A stretch of 64,000 nucleotides of DNA. Origin: Gammaproteobacteria bacterium. GTDB lineage: Bacteria; Pseudomonadota; Gammaproteobacteria; Coxiellales; Coxiellaceae. The notes beneath the pieces are model-generated. The model made no database searches. It was not told where the DNA came from and saw only the letters and a list, made by a program, of their open reading frames with translations. A program made the position numbers and the translations under genes. Positions 56,252-64,000 of the stretch are shown piece after piece. The first letter of the stretch is position 1; each line of letters opens with the position of its first letter. The stretch is from assembly GCA_023266215.1 (NCBI GenBank), contig JAHFRQ010000008.1, forward strand, positions 1 to 64,000. Direction: 5' to 3'.

Positions 56252-57457
56252 ATGCAAGGTATTGCAGCAGATATTTTAATTATAGGCGCAGGCGTTATCG
56301 GCATTTCTATTGCGTTAGAATTAAAAAAGCAATTCCCAGATCAAAAAATTATAATCATTGAAAAAGAATCTCATGCGGGGTTTCATGCCAGCGGCAGAAA
56401 CAGCGGTGTTTTGCATGCGGGATTTTATTACACGGCAGACAGCTTAAAAGCAAAATTTTGTCGCGATGGCAATATCGCCATGCGACAGTATTGCCTAGAA
56501 AATAATTTAAAAATAAATCAATGTGGAAAGCTAGTTATTACCAAAGATAGCTCAGAATTAAATAACTTGAAGATTTTGTATGATCGCGGTATTGCCAATA
56601 ACGTTAATTTAAAATTAATATCAGAAAAGGAAGCGCGTGAAATTGAGCCGCGCGTTAAAACAGTTGAGCGTGCTATTTTTTCACCTGATACCGCTTCGGT
56701 TGATCCTGTGGAAGTGATTAATTTACTGGTTAAGCAAGCCGAAGCTTTGGGGATTCAGTTTTTATTTGATGAAAAATATAGCTCAAATAATATAAAAGAA
56801 AAAAAAGTATTCACTGATAAAAATAAAATTTCTACAGGCTTTGTGATTAATGCTGCAGGATTATATGCAGATAAAATTGCAAAGCAATATGGGTTTTCAG
56901 CAGACTATGAAATCGTGCCATTCAAAGGCCTCTATTTATATTCAGATGAAAAACCAGGTGCTTTAAAAACACATATTTATCCTGTTCCCGATTTAAATTA
57001 TCCATTTTTAGGCGTGCATTTCACCATCACAGCAGCTGGAAAAATTAAAATTGGACCGACAGCAATCCCGGCCTTCTGGCGAGAGCAGTATAATGGGTTT
57101 TCACGATTTTCAACAACAGAGTTAATTAAAATTTTATCATTGGAAGCGATTTTATTTCTTCAAAATAAATTTCATTTTCGACAAGTGGCTATCCATGAAT
57201 TGAAAAAATATAATAAGCAGTTTTTAGCAAATCAAGCAAAATACATGCTAGATGATATGAATATTGAGAATTTCAAGGTTTGGGGAAAGCCCGGAATTCG
57301 CGCGCAATTGATTAATAAAAAAGATAATAGCTTGGTCAGTGATTTTTGCTTTGAAGGTGATCGCTATTCTTTTCATGTTTTAAATGCGGTTTCTCCCGCT
57401 TTTACTTGCGCATTTCCGTTTGCGCAATATTTGGTTTCTAAGCTTTTCTCTAATTGA
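56252..57457 (+). CDS. lhgO: L-2-hydroxyglutarate oxidase (FAD-dependent)
   Basis: 401 residues, DAO fold. FAD-binding IIGAGVIGISIALEL at the N-terminus, EKESHAGFHASGRNSGVLHA then GFYY (typical LhgO), and FKVWGKPGIRAQLINKK at the end. It oxidises L-2-hydroxyglutarate to 2-oxoglutarate, passing electrons to quinone. GGAGTGAG precedes the ATG. It is on the opposite strand to the leuS-mrdA cluster and splits nadD from rsfS, so it is an addition to that cluster. Confidence 0.9.
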   Translation: MQGIAADILIIGAGVIGISIALELKKQFPDQKIIIIEKESHAGFHASGRNSGVLHAGFYYTADSLKAKFCRDGNIAMRQYCLENNLKINQCGKLVITKDSSELNNLKILYDRGIANNVNLKLISEKEAREIEPRVKTVERAIFSPDTASVDPVEVINLLVKQAEALGIQFLFDEKYSSNNIKEKKVFTDKNKISTGFVINAAGLYADKIAKQYGFSADYEIVPFKGLYLYSDEKPGALKTHIYPVPDLNYPFLGVHFTITAAGKIKIGPTAIPAFWREQYNGFSRFSTTELIKILSLEAILFLQNKFHFRQVAIHELKKYNKQFLANQAKYMLDDMNIENFKVWGKPGIRAQLINKKDNSLVSDFCFEGDRYSFHVLNAVSPAFTCAFPFAQYLVSKLFSN

Positions 57458-57514
57458 TAACGAACCAGCGTTAATAGCAGAAGTCCATGCGGCAGCGTAT
57501 TTCAATTTACTATT

Positions 57515-57752
57515 GGTTTGAAGGAACCGCGCATGTAGCCTTGTACTCAAGGCGAAATAAGCGGATTCTTTTGATTTACGCGTTAAGTTTTTACAGAAAA
57601 TATAATGAGCAAGCCAATTTTATTTTGTTTCTGAAGGCACGCGACATCCTCTTATTGCATCACTTCGCGCACCATGCGCGTTCATAAAATCGCTAGAAGA
57701 ATCCGCTTATTTCGCCTTGAGTACAAGGCTACATGCGCGGTTCCTTCAAACC
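57515..57752. mobile_element. Element with 56-bp perfect inverted repeats (MITE-like or large hairpin)
   Basis: 57515-57570 and 57697-57752 are perfect inverse copies of each other, 56 bp, around a 126-bp centre; with two mismatches the arms extend outward to about 57504 and 57763. The arm contains GTAGCCTTGTACTCAAGGCG, an inner small palindrome (CCTTG-TACT-CAAGG), also seen in the 61-bp repeats at 13.6 kb. It fills the 304-bp gap between the convergent lhgO and nadD, has no transposase, and the short frame through its middle has no protein character. It could be a non-autonomous transposon or act as a bidirectional terminator. Confidence 0.8.
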
Positions 57753-57761
57753 TATAGAAAA

Positions 57762-58352
57762 TTAAAAAGGTGTGTTTTCGATATAAAGCCCATTGTCTAT
57801 AATATATTTTTCAACATCCTTGGGTAATCCATGAATATTTTTTTCGCCTTGCTTTATTTTATGACGAATTTCAGTTGCTGAAATATAAATAGGCTCAATA
57901 GGCAATAAGATAATTTCCCCAGAATAATCAGCGGTATCAATGTCAATTTCATCGCGATTGATCACCACTAATTTTGCTAATGTTAAAATTTCTTCTGGAT
58001 TTTTCCAAGTGTTAAATTTTAAGAAAGCATCAGCACCAATAATATAGTAATAAATAACATCAGGATTGTTTTCTTTTAGCATTTTTAATGTGTCGACAGT
58101 GTAGCTTATATTTTTTAATTGCATTTCAATAGGATTAATTATAAACCGTGGATTTATTTTCACGGCTAATTCAAGCATCGCTAATCTTTGCGCCGGTGTT
58201 GCAAGAGGCTTAGTACGGTGGGGCGGTAAAAAGCAGGGTATAAATTCAATGTGATCTAACTGTAATTTTTCAAGCGCTGCATGCGCAATAGCCAAATGCC
58301 CGTTGTGAATCGGATCAAAAGTGCCGCCGAGGATGCCAATTAATTTTTGCAT
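57762..58352 (-). CDS. nadD: Nicotinate-mononucleotide adenylyltransferase
   Basis: 196 residues from ATG 58352. Makes deamido-NAD in NAD synthesis. Nucleotide-binding GILGGTFDPIHNGHLAIA (HxGH as HNGH), substrate region PPHRTKPLATPAQRLAML, and ISATEIRHKI near the end. A longer start at 58385 lies inside holA and is not supported. It overlaps the end of holA by 13 bp. Confidence 0.96.
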   Translation of the reverse strand: MQKLIGILGGTFDPIHNGHLAIAHAALEKLQLDHIEFIPCFLPPHRTKPLATPAQRLAMLELAVKINPRFIINPIEMQLKNISYTVDTLKMLKENNPDVIYYYIIGADAFLKFNTWKNPEEILTLAKLVVINRDEIDIDTADYSGEIILLPIEPIYISATEIRHKIKQGEKNIHGLPKDVEKYIIDNGLYIENTPF

Positions 58353-59299
58353 AGTGTTAAGCACAGCATTAATATATTTTCCCACGCCGATCCTGTTTCA
58401 TAGCCTTTGATCATTTGATCAATTTTGCTGGCTTGCAATAAGCTATTCTGTAATTGATTAATAGAAGTATTTTTAAGTGCTGTTTGCAGTAATGGCTTTT
58501 TAAAGCTCCAGACTGTTGATAAAACCATTTGCAGAGAGTCACCATTTTGAATGCGCGTCTGTAGCGTTAATAGCTCACGTATTTCTTTGGTAATCATAAA
58601 TAATATTAGCGGCAGCTCATCACTGGTTTTTTGAAGCGACAAAATAATTCTGGTCAACTGCTTTTGATCATTGAGCAATAAATATTTTGTCAGATCAAAA
58701 ATAGAAAATCGCATATTATCTGATAGTACTGCCGATATTTTTTCAGGAGAGATGCTCTCTTTTGGATAGAGCAGGTTTAATTTCTCAATCGCTTGGTGTG
58801 TCGCTAATAAATTTCCTTCGGTGCATTCTGCCAGTAATTCTGCGCTTTGTTTATCGATTTGAAGCATGTATTTTTTGGCGCGCTCCATAATCCATTGATT
58901 TAAAGCATGACGTTCGATAGGCCAAATGGGGGTATAAACACCTATTTTTTTAAGACTTAAAAACCATTTTGATTTTTGTTGTGCGGCTGTTAATTTCTCA
59001 GTTGTAATAATAAATAAATGAGAGTCATCTGATTTTTCTATTATCTCAATGATCATATCATCAAATTTTGCACTGGAGTTTCGAATATCGATAATTTTTT
59101 TTTCTGAAAATAAACTTTGGTTTTGAGTTGCTGATAAAACGGTTTCCCATTGGAATCCCGTCTCAACATGATAAATCATATGCTCTAAAAAGCCTTGTGA
59201 TTTGGCAGATAAAATAATTTTTTCACGTGCTTCTGTCGTCAGAAAAGTTTCATCTCCGCTGATTAAATATGCGCGCGCTAGATTATTGTGTATTGGCAT
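58340..59299 (-). CDS. holA: DNA polymerase III subunit delta
   Basis: 319 residues. The clamp-loader wrench that opens the beta clamp. AYLISGDETFLTTEAREKI, FSEKKIIDIR (beta-contact region), and AECTEGNLLATHQAIEKL with the helical C-terminus match HolA. Position between lptE and nadD is conserved. Its start overlaps the end of lptE by 17 bp. Confidence 0.94.
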   Translation of the reverse strand: MPIHNNLARAYLISGDETFLTTEAREKIILSAKSQGFLEHMIYHVETGFQWETVLSATQNQSLFSEKKIIDIRNSSAKFDDMIIEIIEKSDDSHLFIITTEKLTAAQQKSKWFLSLKKIGVYTPIWPIERHALNQWIMERAKKYMLQIDKQSAELLAECTEGNLLATHQAIEKLNLLYPKESISPEKISAVLSDNMRFSIFDLTKYLLLNDQKQLTRIILSLQKTSDELPLILFMITKEIRELLTLQTRIQNGDSLQMVLSTVWSFKKPLLQTALKNTSINQLQNSLLQASKIDQMIKGYETGSAWENILMLCLTLCKN

Positions 59300-59816
59300 G
59301 ATTTAATTTATTTTTTATGTTTTTAGACACAATCCAATAATAAGCTTGCAAGCTCATTTCGCGATTTAATTCATGAATCATAAATTCATCTGAATTAGAG
59401 GTATAAATTTGATTAGCATTTAATGTGATGGACTGTGAAGTTGAGAAATTGCCACTCGCGATTATTTTTTGATTTCTATTATTCTGAATCTCTAGGTTAA
59501 TCTCTTGAGTATAATTAATACTGCTGGGTAAGCTTGCATTGACAACGGGCGGTTGCGCGTAAGTGAATTTATCTTTTGTCGTGATAATTGAAAAAGGCGC
59601 TTGTGATTGTAGCATCACTGGCATGGCACCAACTGATTTCAGCAGCTCCGTAAACTGCGTTGCAAAAGGGCTGTGCGGTTTTTCGTAGGACAAATAAACC
59701 TGATGTAACTGTATTGGCGTTTGTGCTTTTGAGCGTGGCTTAAAAGCGCAGCTGGTACAAAAAATACAGAAAGACAAAACAAAAAGGATTAAGAGTAATT
59801 TATGTAATGTTTTCAA
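59283..59816 (-). CDS. lptE: LPS-assembly lipoprotein LptE
   Basis: 177 residues. N-terminal hydrophobic stretch and a lipobox-like FCTSCAFKPR (not the canonical LAGC) then SYEKPHSPFATQFTELLKSV and a beta-rich domain ending in HELNREMSLQAYYWIVSKNI, matching the LptE/RlpB family. It plugs LptD in the outer membrane. Start is TTG at 59816 behind GAGGA. Assignment leans on position after leuS. Confidence 0.88.
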   Translation of the reverse strand: MKTLHKLLLILFVLSFCIFCTSCAFKPRSKAQTPIQLHQVYLSYEKPHSPFATQFTELLKSVGAMPVMLQSQAPFSIITTKDKFTYAQPPVVNASLPSSINYTQEINLEIQNNRNQKIIASGNFSTSQSITLNANQIYTSNSDEFMIHELNREMSLQAYYWIVSKNIKNKLNHANTQ

Positions 59817-59823
59817 AATAATA

Positions 59824-59835
59824 TCCTCACCCTAA
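59824..59835 (-). promoter_or_regulatory. REP-like TTAGGGTGAGGA motif as lptE ribosome-binding site
   Basis: On the minus strand TTAGGGTGAGGA stands 7 bases before the lptE start codon; GAGGA is the Shine-Dalgarno. The same TTAGGGTGAGG lies before pyrF (13801-13811) and most of it before ccmC. Confidence 0.55.
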
Positions 59836-59838
59836 CTC

Positions 59839-62307
59839 TCAAATCACGATATTAACCAATCGATTCGGCACAACAATTACGCGATTAATTTTTTTATCAT
59901 GCAGCAAATGCTTAATATTGTCGTTTTCCAACGCTTTTGTTTTGACCGACTCTTCATTTTCATTCTGCGCCACGGTAATTTTGCCGCGTAATTTGCCGTT
60001 GATTTGCACGACTATTTCAATATCTGCTAATTGCAAGGCGCGCGTATTCACTTGCGGCCAGCTGGCGTCTACAATTTCTTTTGCAAATCCTAACTCTTTC
60101 CATAATTCATGCGTCATGTGCGGCGCAATGGGCGCCAGTAATCGCAATACAATACTCAGGCCTGTTAATATCAATCCCGTGCTTTCATCTTGATGTCGAT
60201 CAATTTCTTGCAATAAATTCAGTAATTTCATGCAAGCTGAAACGACTGTATTAAATTGATTTTTTTCCATGTCAAAATTGGCTTGCTGCAAAATTTGCTG
60301 AATTTCACGATACGATTTTTGCATTTTTGGATCATTAAAATCACGATCTGAAAAAACAGCCTGCGCTTTATTTAACGCAAGAATAGCGGGTTGAATGCTG
60401 GCTGCAAACTTCCATAGTTTTTTCAAAAATCGATGAGCGCCTTCAACGCCGCTATCTGACCATTCGAGTGATTGTTCAGGTTGCGCTGCAAACATCATGA
60501 ATAATCGAACGGTATCAGCGCCATATTCTTTAATTAACCCCTGCGGCGCGACGACATTGCCTTTTGACTTTGACATTTTGGCGCCATCTTTGATGACCAT
60601 GCCCTGTGTTAATAATTTTTTAAAGGGCTCGTTAGAATTGAGCGCGCCCAAATCACGCAATACTTTATGCATAAAACGAGCATATAATAAGTGCAAAATA
60701 GCATGTTCAACACCACCGACGTATTGATCAACCGGCGTCCAATATTTTGCTCTGTCATCTAAAATAGATTTGTCCTGATCGAATGAACAATAGCGCGCGT
60801 AATACCAGGATGATTCCGTAAACGTATCCATGGTATCCGTTTCGCGTTTTGCGGCTTTTCCACATTGCGGACACTTTGTTTTATAAAATTCCACCGATTC
60901 TTTTAAAGGCGAACTTCTGCCATCGGGAATTAAATCTTCAGGTAATAAAACAGGTAAGTCAGCTTTATTAACAGGAACATCACCGCATTCTTTACATTGC
61001 ACCATGGGAATAGGTGCGCCCCAGTAACGTTGACGTGAAATACCCCAATCACGCAAGCGATAGTGCACCGTTGGTTTACCCATTTTTTTTTCGACCAACC
61101 ATTTTTGAATAGCCAACATTGCTTTTTCAGATTTTAGGCCATCAAATTCACCTGAATTAATCAATGTACCTAATTCTGTATAGGCCGCTTTTTGAAAATC
61201 CCAATTTAATTTTTTGGGCGGCTCAATCACAACTTGAATAGGTAAATTATATTTTAAAGCAAATTCGTGATCGCGTTCATCATGCGCAGGAACAGCCATG
61301 ACTGCGCCAGAACCATACTCCATTAATACAAAATTCGTCACCCAAATTGGAATTTTCTTTTTGGTAATGGGATGGATTGCAAAGAATCCCGTGTCGATGC
61401 CCAATTTTTCTTGTGTTGCAATTTCAGCTTCATTGACCGCTGATTTTTTAGATTGTGCTAAAAACTTTTTTACTTTTGGATTATTTTCTGCGGCCAATTG
61501 CGCTAAAGGATGTTCAATCGCAACACCCAAATAAGTCACACCGAATAAAGTATCAGCGCGTGTTGTAAAAATAGAAAGGGTGTTTTTTTCAGCAGAATCT
61601 ACTTTAAATGTAATTTCAATGCCTTCTGATTTGCCGATCCAGTTGCGCTGCATCGTAATGACTTGTTGCGGCCAGCCTGTTAATTCGTCTAAATTTGTCA
61701 GCAATTCTTCCGCATAATCCGTAATTTTTAAAAACCATTGCGAAATTTCACGGCGCTCAACCGGTGCGCCTGAGCGCCAACCTTTGCCATCAATCACTTG
61801 CTCATTAGCTAAAACTGTATTATCAATCGGATCCCAGTTAACCAGTGATTTTTTCTTGTAAACCAAACCACGCTCAAATAATTTAATAAATAACCATTGT
61901 TCCCATTTGTAATAATCAGGATTACAGGTTGCAATTTCGCGCTTCCAATCAATGGCAAAACCCAACTGCTGTAATTGTTTACGCATTTTTTTAATATTTT
62001 TTTCAGTCCATTCCTTGGGTGCTAATTGTCTTTCGATCGCTGCATTTTCAGCGGGCAGTCCAAATGCATCCCAACCCATCGGTTGTAAAACATTTTTACC
62101 ATTCATGCGTTGATAGCGCGCTATCACATCACCAATCGTATAATTTCGCACATGACCCATGTGCAATTCACCGCTAGGGTAGGGCAACATCGAAAGACAA
62201 TAAAATTTTTCGCGATTTAAATCTTCTTTTGCTTCAAAAGTCGATTGATTTTCCCAGTAAGCTTGAGCGGCTGTTTCAATAGTTTCGGGACAGTATTCAT
62301 TATTCAT
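59839..62307 (-). CDS. leuS: Leucyl-tRNA synthetase
   Basis: 822 residues, bacterial class Ia. HIGH-type signature [20 protein letters not shown] (HMGH 49-52), KMSKSKGNV in the catalytic core, CP1 editing domain with [20 protein letters not shown], zinc-ribbon insertion (CKECGDVP and [18 protein letters not shown]), and the C-terminal [13 protein letters not shown] domain. Complete. It heads leuS-lptE-holA-nadD. Confidence 0.98.
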   Translation of the reverse strand: MNNEYCPETIETAAQAYWENQSTFEAKEDLNREKFYCLSMLPYPSGELHMGHVRNYTIGDVIARYQRMNGKNVLQPMGWDAFGLPAENAAIERQLAPKEWTEKNIKKMRKQLQQLGFAIDWKREIATCNPDYYKWEQWLFIKLFERGLVYKKKSLVNWDPIDNTVLANEQVIDGKGWRSGAPVERREISQWFLKITDYAEELLTNLDELTGWPQQVITMQRNWIGKSEGIEITFKVDSAEKNTLSIFTTRADTLFGVTYLGVAIEHPLAQLAAENNPKVKKFLAQSKKSAVNEAEIATQEKLGIDTGFFAIHPITKKKIPIWVTNFVLMEYGSGAVMAVPAHDERDHEFALKYNLPIQVVIEPPKKLNWDFQKAAYTELGTLINSGEFDGLKSEKAMLAIQKWLVEKKMGKPTVHYRLRDWGISRQRYWGAPIPMVQCKECGDVPVNKADLPVLLPEDLIPDGRSSPLKESVEFYKTKCPQCGKAAKRETDTMDTFTESSWYYARYCSFDQDKSILDDRAKYWTPVDQYVGGVEHAILHLLYARFMHKVLRDLGALNSNEPFKKLLTQGMVIKDGAKMSKSKGNVVAPQGLIKEYGADTVRLFMMFAAQPEQSLEWSDSGVEGAHRFLKKLWKFAASIQPAILALNKAQAVFSDRDFNDPKMQKSYREIQQILQQANFDMEKNQFNTVVSACMKLLNLLQEIDRHQDESTGLILTGLSIVLRLLAPIAPHMTHELWKELGFAKEIVDASWPQVNTRALQLADIEIVVQINGKLRGKITVAQNENEESVKTKALENDNIKHLLHDKKINRVIVVPNRLVNIVI

Positions 62308-62389
62308 ATTTTTAAAGCACCATGATTTTTAATTACGCCAAGGATACCAACATTGGAACAACTTTGGAATGGCTAAATCAATGAAAAAA

Positions 62390-62398
62390 TGCTAGTAT
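62390..62398 (+). promoter_or_regulatory. Possible extended -10 before the TraI_2-like gene
   Basis: TGCTAGTAT fits TGnTATAAT with one change, 37 bases before the ATG. GGAGG (62420-62424) is a strong ribosome-binding site. No well-placed -35. Confidence 0.35.
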
Positions 62399-62434
62399 TT
62401 CAAGCTAAAAGTTAATGTTGGAGGCTTTAAAATC

Positions 62435-63676
62435 ATGTTTATTAAGGGATCTTCAGGTGTTTCATCGCATCCGAAGCTGCATACTTACCAGGAAGGTTAT
62501 ATTTTGCCAGTGCTAACGGCAGAAGAATTATTATTTACAAGTCGCCACAAAGGCCTTTTGCGTCAGTTTCGTGATTTATCTGGATTGCCAGATGAGCTGC
62601 ACGATCAGCTTTATACTCAATTAATCAATCGTTTTATCGAGTTTGTTCAAGTGTTACCGCATAAGCCAAACGGTATTTTAGGCAGCATTATTAATTATGG
62701 GTTAGCTAGAGCATCAGCAGTATTACAAAAGTATTTGCAAAAAAGAAGACTGCAAACAACACCGTTATTAACCTACGCCGTTTTTTCAGCAGCGCTGTTA
62801 AAAGACATTGGCCGCGTTTTAAGTCAACAACAGGTTATTTTTGTTGATCAGCAGGGCGAGTATTTGAGAGATTGGAATCCCATTACAGGCTCTATGATTG
62901 GCCAAGCCGATTACTATAAGATTTATCCGCTTTCAACTGCTTATATTCGTATTGAATCAGAAGTGACACCCATATTGGCGCGACAATTAATTTCAAAAGA
63001 AGGGTTCGCGTGGTTATCATCTGATTTAGCTGTTTTTTCAGATTGGCTGGCTGCATTATTGGATCAAGAAGGATTGGGCGGAAAAGAAATTACCTGGGCG
63101 CTCGCATTAATTAAACGCGAAGATTTGATTGCAACACTAACAACCCTTGATGGCGCAACAGTTGAGATGACAGAGCCTGTTGCGACTGAAAATACGGAAG
63201 CATTTTATAAATGGCTAAAAGAAAAATTAGCATCAGGTGAAATCACCGTTAATAAAAACGACAGTAGTGTTCATGTGGTTGCAGAAGGCGTTTTTATTGA
63301 GAAAAAATTATTTAAGCAATTTGCCGACTTGGCAAAATCTCCCGTTAATTTTGCTGTTGTGTTCGCGCAATTTGGTAATTTAATGGGTATTGCGAGCAAA
63401 GGTGGCGGGGATTTTGTATATGCGCAATATTTCTCGCATGGTCAAGGTGGCGCTGCCAATGCTTCTGCGTTTTCAGCGGGCGTTGCACAAAAAAGCAATA
63501 TGCCGCAACGCGAAGGCATTGTCGTGCGTGCCGATAAGGTTTTTTTAGATGCTGCAAAAATTCCTGAAGTAAATGAATCGCTCAAAGCCGTGAATCCGAG
63601 AACACCTGATAATCATAAACAGCCGCCGAGTATAGAAATTATTACAAACTCATCAGTAATAAAACCAGGACAGTAA
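62435..63676 (+). CDS. TraI_2 (MobH relaxase-like) domain protein
   Basis: 413 residues, cytoplasmic. RHKGLLRQFRDLSGLPDELH starts the resemblance to the TraI_2/MobH relaxase domain; then PNGILGSIINYGLARA, YAVFSAALLKDIGRV and DWNPITGSMIGQADYY match, in order, the 'GGLLxHSLEVA', 'AALLHDIGK' and 'WxPxxG' blocks of that family. The histidines of the first two blocks are replaced (Ser/Ile and Lys), so the HD-type metal site looks lost. The second half (about 210-390) has a winged-helix-like EKKLFKQFADLAKSPVNFAV. No other conjugation genes are near; convergent with lnt, overlapping by 35 bp. Confidence 0.6.
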   Translation: MFIKGSSGVSSHPKLHTYQEGYILPVLTAEELLFTSRHKGLLRQFRDLSGLPDELHDQLYTQLINRFIEFVQVLPHKPNGILGSIINYGLARASAVLQKYLQKRRLQTTPLLTYAVFSAALLKDIGRVLSQQQVIFVDQQGEYLRDWNPITGSMIGQADYYKIYPLSTAYIRIESEVTPILARQLISKEGFAWLSSDLAVFSDWLAALLDQEGLGGKEITWALALIKREDLIATLTTLDGATVEMTEPVATENTEAFYKWLKEKLASGEITVNKNDSSVHVVAEGVFIEKKLFKQFADLAKSPVNFAVVFAQFGNLMGIASKGGGDFVYAQYFSHGQGGAANASAFSAGVAQKSNMPQREGIVVRADKVFLDAAKIPEVNESLKAVNPRTPDNHKQPPSIEIITNSSVIKPGQ

Positions 63677-64000
63677 TTCCAACGGGATAATAATGCCATC
63701 TCATCAAAGGCGTTTTACCTGTCATAGGCTGGACAAAATCGGTTAGCACCATGCGCTGATTAATCGGTGCGCCTTGTAGAATTTTTCCTGCAGGTGAAAT
63801 AAAAGCAGTAATACCTGTATTAGTGCTTAATAATACGGGGCGGCCCATTTCAAGCGCGCGCATTTGACCCATTTGCATGTGCTGCGCAAGCGCAATTGAT
63901 TTTCCAAACCAGCTGTCATCTGAGACAGTTAATAAGATATTACTGGTTTCTGCGTGACGCAATACTTCCATCGGAAAAGCAATTTCATAACAAATAAAAG
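63642..64000 (-). CDS. lnt: Apolipoprotein N-acyltransferase, C-terminal part (cut by window edge)
   Basis: The frame is open to the right edge. It reads FICYEIAFPMEVLRHAETSN, with the catalytic cysteine of the nitrilase fold in ICYE, followed by LLTVSDDSWFGKSIALAQHM, then MRALEMGRPVLLSTNTGITA and a last membrane helix. Lnt adds the third acyl chain to lipoproteins in the inner membrane. lnt close to leuS is common in gammaproteobacteria. Confidence 0.95.
   Translation of the reverse strand, partial: FICYEIAFPMEVLRHAETSNILLTVSDDSWFGKSIALAQHMQMGQMRALEMGRPVLLSTNTGITAFISPAGKILQGAPINQRMVLTDFVQPMTGKTPLMRWHYYPVGITVLVLLLMSL

Noticed and set aside
57487-57687. Small ORF inside the inverted-repeat element
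   Set aside because: It has no ribosome-binding site or protein-like composition and spans the arm and centre of a noncoding repeat.

Overview
The window is AT-rich and densely packed with bacterial housekeeping genes. Gene content and order (gyrA-serC-cmk-rpsA, mlaFEDCB-murA, kdsD-kdsC-lptC-lptB-npr, leuS-lptE-holA-nadD-rsfS-rlmH-mrdA) point to a gammaproteobacterium. The ankyrin-repeat proteins, repeated Rpn/PD-(D/E)XK nucleases, 2-methylcitrate genes and a TraI_2-type protein beside lnt suggest a host-associated member of the Legionellales (Legionella/Coxiella/Berkiella-like). That placement is an inference from gene content; no marker-gene search was possible.

Layout. 1-7.4 kb: the end of an Rpn nuclease gene, aspC, an AAA/DUF4143 ATPase behind three evenly spaced palindromes, uvrB, a membrane diguanylate cyclase and mtaD. 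7.4-16.3 kb: gyrA, serC, cmk, rpsA, a 61-bp tandem repeat array, pyrF, a ComEA-like protein and a WecA-like transferase. 16.2-26.8 kb: a complete cytochrome c maturation set ccmABCDEFGHI, interrupted after ccmA by an Rpn/ankyrin module and a higBA toxin-antitoxin pair, and after ccmB by typA. 26.8-31 kb: an ankyrin gene, a decayed toxin-antitoxin locus, tRNA-Ser(GCT), tRNA-Arg(ACG), queF and a third Rpn copy. 31-38.5 kb: envelope genes (npr, lptB, lptC, kdsC, kdsD, mlaFEDCB, murA). 38.6-53.1 kb: umuDC, an MFS exporter, nudC, dusA, rpmE, prpDC, alr, metF, metH, a hydrolase and an orphan HTH gene. 53.2-64 kb: the mrdA-rlmH-rsfS...nadD-holA-lptE-leuS cluster with lhgO and a 56-bp inverted-repeat element inserted, then a TraI_2-like protein and the end of lnt.

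The most notable signal is in the ccm operon. The last 13 codons plus stop of ccmA recur as an exact 42-bp direct repeat about 2 kb downstream, bracketing an Rpn nuclease/ankyrin module. The last codons of ccmI recur twice downstream, bracketing an ankyrin gene and then a decayed toxin-antitoxin locus. Accessory modules have therefore been added at the 3' ends of two genes of one operon, each time leaving a copy of the host gene's end on the far side, with no integrase, transposase or terminal inverted repeats visible. This could be an undescribed cassette-like insertion route, perhaps linked to the Rpn nucleases, or homology-facilitated illegitimate recombination of imported DNA.

Other structure: three palindromes with exact 33-bp spacing ending in the ATPase ribosome-binding site; a REP-like AGGGTGAGG motif acting as Shine-Dalgarno for pyrF, ccmC and lptE; a dispersed 17-mer; a 56-bp perfect inverted repeat; and loss of usual partner genes (lptA, rpoN, aroA, ihfB, prpB) from conserved neighbourhoods. 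Functions rest on motif reading and conserved gene order; no database search was run.
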